Source: Branchiostoma floridae
Lineage: Eukaryota; Chordata; Leptocardii; Amphioxiformes; Branchiostomatidae
Assembly: GCF_000003815.2 (NCBI RefSeq)
Contig: NC_049981.1
Coordinates: 7,212,535 to 7,247,357, forward strand
Direction: 5' to 3'
Length of the DNA: 34,823 nucleotides
Below, one piece after another: positions 18,901-29,300 of this stretch; position 1 is the stretch's first letter; the number at the start of each line of letters is the position of its first letter. The translations under genes were made by a program, and so were the position numbers. Below the pieces are notes generated by a model. It saw only the letters and a program-made list of their open reading frames with translations, was not told where the DNA came from and made no database searches.

Positions 18901-21187
18901 CGAGGTATGTGCCTGAACATGTGGAGTCACTCTCAGGAAAGAGATGGACTCAGATCGAGGCAGGGCAGCATCACACCGTGGCCTTGTCAGAAGACGGTAA
19001 GCCTAGTTTTCTTAATTTTTTTTTCTAGAAAAAAATTGAAATGGGTAAGCATGATGGAGTGTGATGGAGTAGAGCGACCAAGCAGGGGGATGGGTTTGAA
19101 GGGTCAATCCCGGCTGTGTCGTTCACCTGACATGCGCGCTACTGGAAAGGGTTGCAGTTCTTACAACGGGACGTTAAGCTGTGGTCTACTGTCAATTGTG
19201 CTTTCGTAAGAAAGCAAGGGGAAAAATCCCTGACACAATGAACAAACAAAAAAACTGTACATAGCGTTTGCAGGGCTCGAAATTCATTTTTGGGATTAGG
19301 TGCACTGGTGCACCCAGCTTAAAAAATTGGGTGCACCAAAAATTTTTGGGGTGCACCACTTAAATTTAAGTAGAATGTAAAAAAAAACTAATAAGAAAAC
19401 TTAGTTACAAGCTATCAAATTCTTAAACAAATAACATGACAGACATTTTCATTATCTTTCTAACACTTGGATGTCAAGAATATTATGTATACTCTACAAG
19501 CACGACGTCTTGACCTGATCAAAAACTTTGCTAACTCTCTCAGCCAGTCTGAACATTTCTTGCACTTACTGCCACCAGCCAGAGGTCAGATCAGTGGCAG
19601 ACTGACAAGATCATCCCACAAACTGAACACTACTCGCTGTAGAACTGAACGCTATCGCAACAGCGCTGTACCCTTCATGGTCCGCCTTTTGAACGAGTAA
19701 TTGTCACCTCAGTGTTTTTGTACCAAATAGCATTATGTATTTTGAATAACTATATACTGATATTACTGTGTTAAGTAAATTCTATCTTAAATGTTTTGGT
19801 AATGACACTTCATTTTATCCCAATACTGTTTTAATTTGTCGGTCTGAAATGCCTTTTAAGAACTATGTTATTGCCTCGATTTTAACCACTTTGATGTTAA
19901 CGGTTTGTAATGACAAGTCGCAATTCAGCCAAGTGGCTGCAATGTCATTGTCAATTTGTTGAACTTCGAAATAAACCAGTCATACATATATACTAGTATG
20001 CACTTGATATCTTTCCATACATATACCAAAGAAAATATTTGAAAAAAATTGGGTGCACACTGAAAAAAATTGGGTGCACAGTTCCAATTTTGGGTATGAT
20101 GTGCACCCAGTATTTCGAGCCCTGGTTTGTCTTCTCTGTCATGACCAGTTGAAAAATAGCTCTTCAGTGAGCTAAACTGGATTGACATACGTTTCTCGAT
20201 TGTGTTTCAGGTGAAGTTTATGTCATGGGTAGAGGAGAGTATGGCAGACTGGGTCTGGGTGAAGACATGGATAAGGAAGTCACCAAACCTACACAGCTCA
20301 CAGACCTCAGGAACATCTGTGGTGTGGCTACTGGCTCATCGGTGTCATTCGCTGTCAACAAAAATGGTAAAGGTTTTTCACAGCTTCACACTGAAATAGG
20401 CTTACAAGGCTTTCTGTAGTTTTATTTGGTAAAATATTCTATGGAATGGTAATACCTGTTACGTGTCTTGTTGCAGCTTGCTGCTTGATATAACAGTGCT
20501 TATGCTAGGCCCTACAGGACAGAGGCTGCAGAGCAAGTGATGACCAGCCAAAAATCCATGTAGATTATTGATAATGAATAGTGATAGTGAGATTATGAGG
20601 TTCTCTGAAAGACCAGAAAGAGATCTGTCAAATTTTTTACCGTCCGACTCAAATTGTTGGTTTTTCAATTGGCTTGATGTTCCTACTTCTCTACATTTCT
20701 TGTAATTCTGTGCAACAGCAAGATTTAGTGTTCTTTGTGCACAGCTGCTGTTTATCTAAGTTTGACTCATTCTTTGAAAAAGTACAGTCAAACCTATGTC
20801 ACCACCTCTGCATAAGGCTCAGCTGGCAGATTTGAATGCTTTTTGGCGGTCCTATAGATAAATTCTTTCCCTGATAAAATATGAAGAATCCTGTCATCCT
20901 GTCCTCATAAACCAGATTTTATAAGTCTTAGTGATTTTCTTGGGCCGCTTTGACTGATTAAATTCTGATAAATGTTTTTGTTTGTTTGTTTGTTTATTCC
21001 AGGTGAGGCGTACTCCTGGGGCATGGGCACCAACCTGCAGCTGGGGCTAAGCGATGACGATGACGTCTGGGTGCCAACAAAAATGTCGGGGAAACAGCTG
21101 GAGACCAGAGACGTTGTCCTTGTGTCTGGGGGAGGACAGCACACCGTCATGCTGGCCAGAGACAAAGACAACAACACAGCTGCCTAG
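12836..21187 (+). CDS. RCC1: RCC1, regulator of chromosome condensation, Ran guanine nucleotide exchange factor (spliced)
   Basis: RCC1 binds nucleosomes and exchanges GDP for GTP on Ran, producing the RanGTP gradient used in nuclear transport and spindle assembly. Coding exons: 12836-12962, 14737-14924, 15659-15838, 16739-16958, 18083-18247, 18883-18996, 20211-20366, 21003-21187. They total 1335 nt, 444 aa, with every junction GT-AG and in phase (human RCC1 is 421 aa). Residues 1-50 form a basic tail with nuclear-localisation clusters ([13 protein letters not shown]). The rest is the seven-bladed propeller, with the recurring signatures [87 protein letters not shown] and [10 protein letters not shown]. 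The C-terminus RDKDNNTAA is complete. It shares the 9620-9720 promoter region with DYM. The tandem copies upstream of the fourth coding exon are the main oddity. Confidence 0.97.
13251..14346. mobile_element. Long foldback element made of CCTAGG-centred palindromes (copy 2, truncated by gap)
   Basis: Starts TATGTCACAGGAGAG and continues with the same module vocabulary as 750-2086, plus a variant GGAGCTGGTCCTAGGGCCAG. Inner arm segments (GATAAACAATGATT at 13583, mirrored at about 14097-14109) give a symmetry centre near 13846. Mirroring the left end predicts the right end at about 14441, inside the gap. It is non-coding and lies in RCC1 intron 2. Confidence 0.85.
14347..14469. other. Assembly gap (123 N)
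   Basis: Run of N that begins exactly inside a palindromic module of the foldback element, so it is likely a failure to sequence or assemble the hairpin arm. Confidence 0.99.
14737..14924 (+). CDS. RCC1: RCC1 coding exon 2 (first propeller blade)
   Basis: Acceptor TGTTTCAG, donor GTAAGT, 188 nt. It encodes [17 protein letters not shown] and [14 protein letters not shown], collinear with the first RCC1 repeat. Confidence 0.95.
15659..15838 (+). CDS. RCC1: RCC1 coding exon 3
   Basis: Acceptor GTTTTCAG, donor GTCAGT, exactly 60 codons. It encodes [24 protein letters not shown] and [17 protein letters not shown], nearly identical in pattern to vertebrate RCC1. Confidence 0.95.
16280..16402 (+). 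pseudogene. Tandem copy 1 of the 5' part of RCC1 coding exon 4
   Basis: Intron tail plus acceptor (CTCCCAACAG) followed by 41 open codons, [12 protein letters not shown] to SHVACLT, then a jump back into intron-tail sequence instead of the exon continuation. It has Pro-Thr-Pro where the other copies have Pro-Ala-Arg. There is no donor at the break; the only one is an internal G/GTAAGG after TSD. Read-through meets a stop in the next unit. Confidence 0.85.
16435..16557 (+). pseudogene. Tandem copy 2 of the 5' part of RCC1 coding exon 4
   Basis: Offset of 155 bp from copy 1. The acceptor and 41 codons are open, again cut after VACLT. Very few differences from the real exon suggest a recent duplication. 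Confidence 0.85.
16590..16712 (+). pseudogene. Tandem copy 3 of the 5' part of RCC1 coding exon 4 (with nonsense change)
   Basis: Offset of 155 bp from copy 2 and 149 bp from the real exon. The codon for the Cys of VACL is TGA here, and GVSH reads GLSH, so this copy could not code even if extended. Confidence 0.85.
16739..16958 (+). CDS. RCC1: RCC1 coding exon 4 (functional copy of the tandem set)
   Basis: The fourth acceptor (TTCCAACAG) leads into [12 protein letters not shown] and, unlike the upstream copies, continues through [19 protein letters not shown] to GGRKGLS before a GTGAGT donor. It is 220 nt and its exit phase fits the next exon. Confidence 0.93.
17305..17560 (+). mobile_element. 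tRNA-derived SINE, diverged copy
   Basis: Contains a B-box-like GGTTCAAATCC (17355-17365), then GCCGATCTTGTGCC, GGCACTTTACACGACTTTCC and CTCA, in the same order as the full SINE at 27963-28458. The 3' part is diverged. Confidence 0.75.
17570..17877 (-). repeat. CAGGGC-ended dispersed repeat with GTGCAGGTA motifs (copy 2)
   Basis: Both ends are present here: CAGGGCCCAAAATA at left and TATTTCAAGCCCTG at right, a terminal inverted repeat. The interior matches 7262-7577 on the other strand. No clear target duplication is seen. It lies in RCC1 intron 5 (counting the 5' UTR intron as intron 1). Confidence 0.75.
18083..18247 (+). CDS. RCC1: RCC1 coding exon 5
   Basis: Acceptor TATTTTGCAG, donor GTAAGG, 165 nt. 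It encodes [20 protein letters not shown], then [17 protein letters not shown] and [12 protein letters not shown]. Confidence 0.95.
18256..18285 (+). repeat. (ATT)n microsatellite
   Basis: ATTATTATTATTATTATATTAT immediately after the RCC1 coding exon 5 donor. Confidence 0.8.
18883..18996 (+). CDS. RCC1: RCC1 coding exon 6
   Basis: Acceptor GGTTCAG, donor G/GTAAGC, 114 nt. It encodes [17 protein letters not shown] and [14 protein letters not shown]. Confidence 0.95.
19070..19255 (+). repeat. Possible SINE-like fragment
   Basis: GAAGGGTCAATCCCGGC resembles a degenerate tRNA B-box context. GGGACGTTAAGCTGTGGTC and an A-rich AACAAACAAAAAAAC tail follow. It shares only short words with the clear SINEs in this window. 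Confidence 0.3.
19271..20124. mobile_element. CAGGGCTCGAAAT terminal-inverted-repeat element
   Basis: Ends CAGGGCTCGAAAT and ATTTCGAGCCCTG are exact inverted repeats, with subterminal TTGGGTGCACC motifs on both sides. GTTTG directly repeats outside both ends (19266-19270, 20125-20129). The ends look hAT-like, but an 8-bp duplication is not evident. It contains a non-LTR retrotransposon tail. Confidence 0.75.
19467..19700 (+). pseudogene. 3' end of a non-LTR retrotransposon reverse-transcriptase ORF
   Basis: An open frame of 77 codons ending in a stop reads [20 protein letters not shown], then [10 protein letters not shown] and [19 protein letters not shown]. This ARRL...RTERY.NS..P...RLLN pattern is the characteristic tail after the RT domain of Jockey/CR1-type elements in marine invertebrates. 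The RT domain itself is absent. It sits inside the terminal-inverted-repeat element at 19271-20124. Confidence 0.65.
20211..20366 (+). CDS. RCC1: RCC1 coding exon 7
   Basis: Acceptor TGTGTTTCAG, donor G/GTAAAG, 156 nt. It encodes [19 protein letters not shown] and [15 protein letters not shown]. Confidence 0.95.
21003..21187 (+). CDS. RCC1: RCC1 coding exon 8 (stop codon)
   Basis: Acceptor TTTATTCCAG. It encodes [16 protein letters not shown], then [28 protein letters not shown] and the stop TAG at 21185-21187. It closes the propeller and ends at the expected family length. Confidence 0.96.
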
Positions 21188-22550
21188 CTGTGCAATGTTT
21201 CGTCATTTATAGCTGACACAATCACAGTTTAAACATGCTCTCCCACTCAAAATTATACCAAGTCTGAATTTACAACCTTCTTCGGAATGAATTTTGTAAA
21301 ACCTGTGACTGTCTTCAGGAAGACTGATCAAACTCTTGTCACATGACTTGATGGACATGTGACTGCAGGAATTGGTCAAAGGTGAATTGATGCCTTTGAA
21401 AGCTAGTTCATGGTTGTAAGTGCACATGTACAGTGTGCTACATTGTAAGTAATGCCCTTGGCAATACATACATTTAAGAAATTGCTTTGGGTCCTCATTT
21501 TTTATATATTTCCCAAAATGTACCATACTGCACATGAGCACTCCAAACAGTGCACAAGCTTTTTGTCCCAGTCACATTTCTTTTAAGTTTTGGGTCATTT
21601 TTTGAGTCTAGATTATTTTTTGTTGGATATCATGTTTAAACTGTCATCAAAACACTACAGCCAAGCTGGTCTCCAAGGCTGTGTATTTTTAATCTTATCC
21701 TGTCCTGTTTTGATATGCCATATAGGACATCTTTGTATAAATGGTTAAAGTCTTAATTAGCTTCATGAAGTAATGTACATTATAGTTGTGTATGGCATTG
21801 TATGTATGTATGTCAATAGCGAGAAAGTATAGGTGCGATTGTCGTAGATTTACATTTGTTTGAAATGGCCACTAGCTGCCGTTGTATGAATGGTTGAGAG
21901 GAAACAGCCCAGAATTATAGAAAGAATCGTATGTGAGCTACTTTGGCACTAGTAAAAGTAAGTCTTTTAACATTATTGTCATCTGCTGCACTAAAAAAAC
22001 TTGATGCAAGTGTGCCTTCAAATGATCAGTAAAAAACACAACATGCTGCTCTTGAATATTTGTAAATGTCTTAAGGATTGACTTCTGGCAGATTTTATCA
22101 TAACACCACTCAAGACTGCCAGTGTCTGTCTAAGAAATGGAAAGACGCCTTCTTTATTTTATTTCATCCATTATTTACGTAACTGTTGGAGCAAACATTA
22201 CTGGAAACTGATACGTATTCCAACTTTACTCGGATTCTCATTTCTTTCATTGTTTATTCACCTTTTAGGGCATGAAAGTGGCAAAGATATTCTTTGTCTG
22301 ATTAAGCATTGACAAGTAAATTAATTAACCATATTAGACCCAGCTATTCTGTAAATGTTATTCGTGATATTTGTTAACTTTTCTGCCTCCGTACTTGTAC
22401 AGAAGAGTTTGTGTGAAAGAGCAATACATGTGCTTAAATATATTGAAAATACTCAAAACTTCTCGGTTGTTTTATTTTGTGTATTTAACTTCACTACCAT
22501 TTTGATCATTATTTTGTCACTGAAATAAATTGATTTCAACAAAAGGGATC
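21188..22550 (+). other. RCC1: RCC1 3' UTR
   Basis: AT-rich non-coding sequence after the stop. It runs to the AATAAA at 22524-22529, giving a 3' UTR of about 1.35 kb. I see no repeat or other gene in it. Confidence 0.65.
22524..22529 (+). terminator. RCC1: Polyadenylation signal AATAAA for RCC1
   Basis: Canonical hexamer in TGAAATAAATTGATTTC on the coding strand, before the convergent gene. I saw no other clear AATAAA on this strand between the RCC1 stop and here, but the cleavage site is not established. Confidence 0.6.
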
Positions 22551-22918
22551 TCTTGAAAGAAACGAAAGGACTACCTCAGGTATACATAACCTAGGCTTTC
22601 ACCTCACCTCACCGGTCCCATAGCCTCACCGGCCTTTACATGCTATCAAAAGGTCTAGATACTAGTTACCGTAACTAAGGCACAATATGCTAACAAAAGA
22701 TCTAGTATCAAATATATAACGTAGGGTTTAAGCTACCAGATGTCTATATGCTAGAAATTATATGCTATCAGAAGTCTATATACGAAAACGCATATATTAA
22801 GCTAGCTTTTTGATGCTAACGATATTTCTAGATACTAGTAATTAGGACGATTATAGGAAATAGGAGAGAATTAGGTTGGTGTTTGTTCATACATGTACTT
22901 GTATCTATGATAATGAAA
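22551..22918. other. Intergenic region between convergent genes
   Basis: Short AT-rich spacer after the RCC1 polyadenylation signal. It has several near-repeats of CTAGATACTAGT and TATATGCTA type but no gene. Confidence 0.5.
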
Positions 22919-23090
22919 TACTGTAAATGCAGAAATGTTCACCGCAAACTTAAAACCACCGCAAGCATTTTTCTATTATGGTATTAGACTGCAGTCTATG
23001 GTGTTACTGCAAACTTAAATCCACCGTGAAAAGTCCTTTTCCCCACTACCACGAAATTAGATCCCCGCGAATTTAAATGCATTTACGGTA
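22919..23090. mobile_element. TACTGTAAATG MITE (copy 2)
   Basis: TACTGTAAATGCAGAAATG to TTAAATGCATTTACGGTA, with internal AACCACCGC and CCACCGTGAAAAGTCC, the same family as 5087-5286 in the opposite orientation. It ends about 50 bp beyond the dioxygenase stop codon, so it may overlap that gene's 3' UTR. Confidence 0.8.
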
Positions 23091-23141
23091 TGAGCATGCT
23101 GACATTGTGGTGAGATACCACCTGCACCCAGACAGTACGCC

Positions 23142-23321
23142 TTAATCGTAGGTGGTTTGAAGTTTCATCGCATGGTAATCGCGGGCAATCATGGGCTTGT
23201 ATTTATCGGAGCCATCCAGACACTTGAGCTTCACGTCGCAGTCGGCCTTGGCGAAGAAGGCGATGGAGCGGCGTCTCTGCCCCCGGCCTTCCGCCGTCGC
23301 TGGGATGTTCACCCGGTGTTT
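23142..23321 (-). CDS. Dioxygenase coding exon 7 (third iron ligand, R-x-S, stop)
   Basis: After a CGTCTACAG acceptor it reads KHRVNIPATAEGRGQ, then RRRSIAFFAKADCDVKLK, and ends DYHAMKLQTTYD with a TAA at 23144-23142. His258 and Arg273/Ser275 complete the active site. Confidence 0.95.
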   Translation of the reverse strand, partial: KHRVNIPATAEGRGQRRRSIAFFAKADCDVKLKCLDGSDKYKPMIARDYHAMKLQTTYD

Positions 23322-26300
23322 CTGTAGACGATTACAAAACAAAGGTCCGTTAGAATGATTTTATTCTCATTTTCTTTGACACAGCCAGTAACACGCCAGG
23401 TTTGTACTGAAGAGCACAAGTTGCTACTTATCCAAACAGATTTATTTGAGCAACTCACACCGAGAAGGATCCCTTCCATGATCGGATACATGAAGTGTAT
23501 TTTCATGTGCTCGAGGTTTCGCTCCCCTCAAACACGGGATCTCCGTTTAACATAATGTTTTATTGCAAATTCATACCCATGGGGCTAATTGCAAGAGAAG
23601 AGAGACTAAATACATGAAATGAATTAATGTGGTCTGAGTACAACCATGTAGATAAACTAAATTCTAACATACAAAGATTAAGTGGATGAACATGTACATA
23701 CGATACAGAATAGGGTACTAAGTCTACGTAACTATTACGGGGTTTGACTTCGTCTTTGAAGACAGTGGGAAATGAAATGTCCGGATCCCATGTATTCTAT
23801 AATAGATTGATTCGGTGATCTTAGTTTGCCTCCATAGCAGGCTTTCTGTGGACTTTTCTTAGCTCATAATACACTTTTGCTGGCCATTTCTATTTGTACT
23901 CGGTCGCTGATTGCTGGCGTTTTCTGATTGCCGGCCGGCCTCCGAATGTTTAAAAAAAGGCCCCAGAAAGCCTGCTATGGAGGCTAGATCTTAGTAGGAA
24001 GAGGCGTGGCGTTTTTAACAATTAACGTCCTATCCAAGGGATGTGTGAAGTAAGGAAAGTCGTGTAAAGTGCAATTCCCAAGGGCACAAGGTCGGCGGCA
24101 TATCATTATGGATTTGAACCCAGGACCTTTAGCCTCCATAGCAGGCTCTCTATGGCCTTTTTTGGCACTTTTGCTGGCCATTTCTTTTTGTACTAGGTCG
24201 CTGATTGCTGGCCTCTCTGATAGCCGGCCATTTTAGAATTCTAAAATGGCCGGCTATCAGAGAGGCCAGCAATCAGCTATGGAGGCTAGGACCTTTGGGT
24301 TACGGGCCAAACACCCTGCCGTTGTGCCACACGACCCTGCGATGAATGAAGTTGACTTACAGTGGACACCAGCTTGTCGGCCGTCCACCACTGTAACATG
24401 TCGCCGATGTTGATCACCACAGTGCCCGGGATGGGTGGGGCTAGGACATAATTGTCGCCCTCAGTGCAAACCTTTCAAACATAGAAATGAAAATTAATTT
24501 TGTTCATGGGTTTACAACAGGCATTATATAAAGCTGTCCACATGGAAATTCTATTCGGTATCCATTCTTAATCTAGCTTCAGTCCGCTACATAAGCATCC
24601 TCCTACGCACGGTCCCCAACCGGCTAATCGCCTATGTGGGGACCCTGCTATCTGAAGGGCCACTCCCGGTTACTGTGAGCGTCGCAACAACCCAGCTGTC
24701 AGCCAATCAGAGAATAGGCCTTTCTTGGGCTTTCTGTTTACGAAAGCCATCTCACAAAAGCCACTGGGAAGCTATCAGACAATCCTGTTACGTATTACAT
24801 AGCTCCATCCTCCTACGCCGAATCTCCAACGGCTGACTGCCCATATAAGGGTAAGCTCATTAATATTTATAAGCAGGGCGGTCAGTAACTGATCTGAGTG
24901 CGCTAGACAGCAGAGGTGACCACAAGGAGTTTTGACACGACTGTGGTCCCTCGGCGTAGATGAATGCTACATAAGTCACTTTCCTTCAAGCTTGCGTTAT
25001 CTGTTCCCCTCCCTCTGCGTAGGAGAAAAAAGAAGAAGAAAAAACAGAATGGAGAAAGTTCTGTCTAACAGTTCGTCCATATGAAAAATTCTATTCGGTA
25101 GCCTGTGGTCCATTCTTATTCAATCTTGCGTTGAAGCGGTCTACATTGAGCGAGATTTAATCAGGCTAACCTCCAGCCCAGGTCTGTCCTGGAACAGCAG
25201 GGTGACGCAGCCTATGTCTGTGTGCTCCGCACACCGGAGCTGGTTCTCCTTGACAACTTCCGGTGTTGGCGGGTAATGCGTGCACCTCAGGCTGGTTCCG
25301 TTGGGGCCTGTCCCCATGTGCTTGAACATGTCCAAGAATCCGGCAACCTGTTGTAACATTCCGTGTGTTTAGTACAACAATGTTGTATTCATTATGGAAA
25401 TTGCTAAACTTTCTTTCCAACACGAATTGATATACTTACCCTAAATTTTCGGTCAACTCTGTCGACCTTGTTCACAGAATGACCCTATCTCCAGCAGTGA
25501 CGTCAGGAATACGCCACTTTTGCAGGAGGGAGTCATAAGTATCAGACAGTCTATGTCGCCCCCCGTCTCTGTTGAGTGTGGGCCGATGGGCTCTAATTTA
25601 CACTGCCTCCTTCACTCCTCGCGCGAAGAAATCCTGTTCTGAGTCTAGGATTTTGACTTTGTCCAACGAAATGGAATGTCCCGGAGACTCTATGTGTATA
25701 TGTTGCGCCACCTCAGACGATTTGACCATTTCGTTGGACAAAGTCAAAATCCTAGACTCAGAACAGGATGTCTTCGCGCGAGGGGGCCTATATCAATTCG
25801 TGTTGGAAAGAAAGTTTAGCAATTTCCATAATGTATTCTACCAACACAGATGAACTTTCATGCTAAAATAATGTTGTATTCACTATATCCTACTTCATAC
25901 ATCTAATACCCCTGTCACATTATCCACGATTCTCGGGCGTGTCGATGGAAGGTCGGCCAATTTTAAAATCGACAGAGGGTTGCGGGTATTTTTCACCTGA
26001 AAACCGTCCCTGTCACATATAAGCCATACTTTGCACCTTGTGCAATTGTTGTGCAATAAAGTTATTATTATCATTATAAGCGAGGCTCGGTCTATTGTCG
26101 CAGACACGATCGATTTTCGCCAAATGTGACAGGGATATTTAGACAAGTAATTGTCTATGATGCATATAATTTCTTTAACATTTTCACAATCACAAAAAAA
26201 CGATGAGAAGTTGATGAATCCAACTAGAAGATTGTAATTCTTGTGCTAGCTTGACAAAATTAATGAGCGATTATTCTCATCAATTATTCAATTGTAATCT

Positions 26301-29300
26301 TCTGCATAATTAGTTTTACATTTTGTACATCACTAGTGTCACTTCTACAAGTACACTCAATGTTACTACACGATATATTTATTTCGACACGAGAAAAATT
26401 CTCTTTTTTTCAAAATAAGGCGAAAATTAACGAGCGCGATGAAGTCATCTATAAATCTTATATTAGTTGCTGTGGCCTAAAATGTGTTCGTCACGTACCT
26501 CGATCCCTTGGCCTCTGGCGACCAGCTCCAGGACCCTGAAAGTGAGACTTTTACACGCGGCGTAGAAGTTCAGACATGTTTCTTCAAACTCCGGGACTTC
26601 GTACGGCCAAGACTGGTAAAAGGTATTTTTTTAAATGTGGTCATGTTATTAAATACAATATGAACAGGCTACATACGTTGGAGGACGGCGACGTTGAGTT
26701 TTTCTGGATCCTTGAACTGAGGATCTTCATCAAAATTCCTTGCTTATACATTTTGCATATCTACTCCCATTGATAAACCTCTTACTTCAATTAGCTATTG
26801 AAAAACGATTACCCTAATTAATTATGTCCGAAGCCAATAGGTCATATATATCATAATATATGTCAATATAAATGAATCAAATTAATGAAGAAAATCAACG
26901 AGAATCAAGCATTGTACATGACTGAAGGTGCCTTTGATAATCCATAAATTAGTTAAGTTTTCTTTTGTTGTAATGGTACTACTGCGTGCCATAGGACAGG
27001 AGGGGGGGGGGTGCTCTTTCTAACCTTCACCTTAGTCGTGTGAGAAGGTAGCTGTACAAGAGCTCCCAATAGGCCTGCTGGGGATTCGAACTCAGAACCT
27101 TCGGATTCTAAGTCATCAACCCTAAACAAAGACCACATTAACCACATTTCCACCATATCGTTAATACATGAAGACTAGTGTTTTGACTTGCTTATTGTTA
27201 CGGTTACATTTCCAAACCGGGGCCCGATCGGGATGTTTGCGGGAACGAAAAATAAATAAAGTCTATCAAGGACTATACACAAATTATGCTGATGACAATT
27301 TTTTTTTTTACGTTCTGTGTGTTCTGTTGTCTTTTATATGATAGTTTTCGCTCCGAAAAGCTGCCCGACCGGGCCCCGGTTTGGAAATGTGACCGTAATA
27401 ATTACCCCGTACGGCCAATACCCCGTACGGCTGACTATAAAAAAAGACTGAGAGAAAAAAGAGCCGTAGCACAATCAACAATTAAAAAGGCATTGCACCT
27501 CGTCTCTACCCTGGGAGCTAGACAGGACCGGGTACCTAGCGAGTTTTGTTCGGGGACCCAAGGCAGTCAGCCCGCAGATCTCACATTAGTGCTCCGGAGG
27601 AGTTCAATCGCTACCCTGGAGAAGGGCAGATGGACCTAATCGGGCTTAAACTCCCCGCGGCCGGGTGCTAATAAGAAATAAGCGGGCCTGACTGTCTTGG
27701 GCCACCGAATAAACTGTCCTAGCTGCCCGATCCCGGCTGGCTCCCAGGGTACTCGTCTCAAGCGGTGCTTTCGACGTTCGCTCGCTCGTGTAGAGTCGGA
27801 AGGATACTAACCTCATCTTCAATGAGTGGGATCTTGATGCCGAAGTACTCCTTCAGGTCAGCCGGCCGGTCCGACCCTGACAGTCCACCCACGCTAACCC
27901 GACAGACAGAGATTGACATTATGAATGAACGAACTTTTTTTTGTGCTCCATAATCTTATGTGTGGTGACCGCGTGGCGCAACGATAGCATGTTCGGATTT
28001 GCACCGAGAGGTTGCGGGTTCGAATCCGCCTGCCGTGCCACCGATCTTGTGCCCTTAGGAAAGGCACTTTACACGACTTTCCTCACTTTACTCAGGTGAA
28101 AATGAGTACCTAGTTTCGGCTAGGGCCGTCCCTCGGATAGGACGTTAAATGGAGGTCCCGTGTATGGGGACAGTCACACCCCATGCACGTTAAAGAACCT
28201 CCACACGTGCGATGGTGCGGTGTGAGATGGAGCAAACCATTCTGTCTGGAGTTGGTGATTCACTACAAATCACACGGACGGAAGCCTGGCGGACCTTCGT
28301 GTCGTATCAGCCACACGGTGATTTACATCATTCACCATGCCCTGTAGAGGAGATAGGCGCCGCCAGGGGACTAAAAGCCTGTTGAGTCCGCATAACATGT
28401 TGTGCTGCCCCTACGGCTGATTAAAAGGCTATGGGACGAACGAACGAACGAACGAACGAATCTTATGTGGCACAACCCATGGCAACAGCCACTACTAAAC
28501 AAGAATACAAGACTACAAAATATTATTGATAAACTTGTATGAGTTACACTATATTACATGGTGATTTGATCTCGTCGCTTTTTGAACGAAATACAAAAAG
28601 CCATGTAGAGACGAATATATACGATTTGGACATGATAACATTACATGGAAAATATAAGATGAGGGGGGGGGGGGGCAGAGTTTGTATTAGCTGAATTTCA
28701 AGGTTGAATTTCCACAAGGGTCTGGTGTGGCTGCCATTCGGCACTAACTTATGTGACCTAAATACGACAGCAATGGTCCCATTTGCGGCCATAAGTTTGT
28801 TCTGTATACTCACAACGGGAAGGACCCCTACTCTTTTCGGTAATGGGGCGGGTTCTTGAGGAATGGCTCTCCTTAGTCCGTGACAAAGCACCTGTCCTAT
28901 CCGAGGGACGGCCCTAACCGAAGCAAGCTAATTTTCATCTGAGTGAAGTGAGGAAAGTCGTGTAAAGTGCATTTTGCAAGGTCGCGCATCAACGGATTTT
29001 AACCCAGAACCTCTGGGTTATGAATCGAACACCCTGACGATTGCGCCACACAGCCCCACTTTTGCATCATATGATGATGTTCGTCCATCGGGAGTCGATG
29101 AGGACCTTGACTTCAGGAGTGTAGTTCAGCATCATATAGCTTGTGAGGTATGGTCGGACAACAAGTGACAGGTCACAGCGAACATTTGGGATCGACTAAA
29201 GACTGAAGTAGCCGAATTTCTATCCTGGGAAAACGCAGACCCCTACGAGGCACGCAAAGTTTACCGATCCCTACAACACGCGCGCACGGAACACCCGCCG

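Noticed and set aside
25166-25423. Second minus-strand frame over dioxygenase coding exon 5
   Set aside because: It is a frame-shifted shadow of the exon carrying the His-x-Asp ligands.
28010-28030. tRNA gene
   Set aside because: Box A and box B exist but the acceptor and anticodon stems do not pair well and a SINE body follows directly with an 11-bp target duplication, so it is a SINE head.
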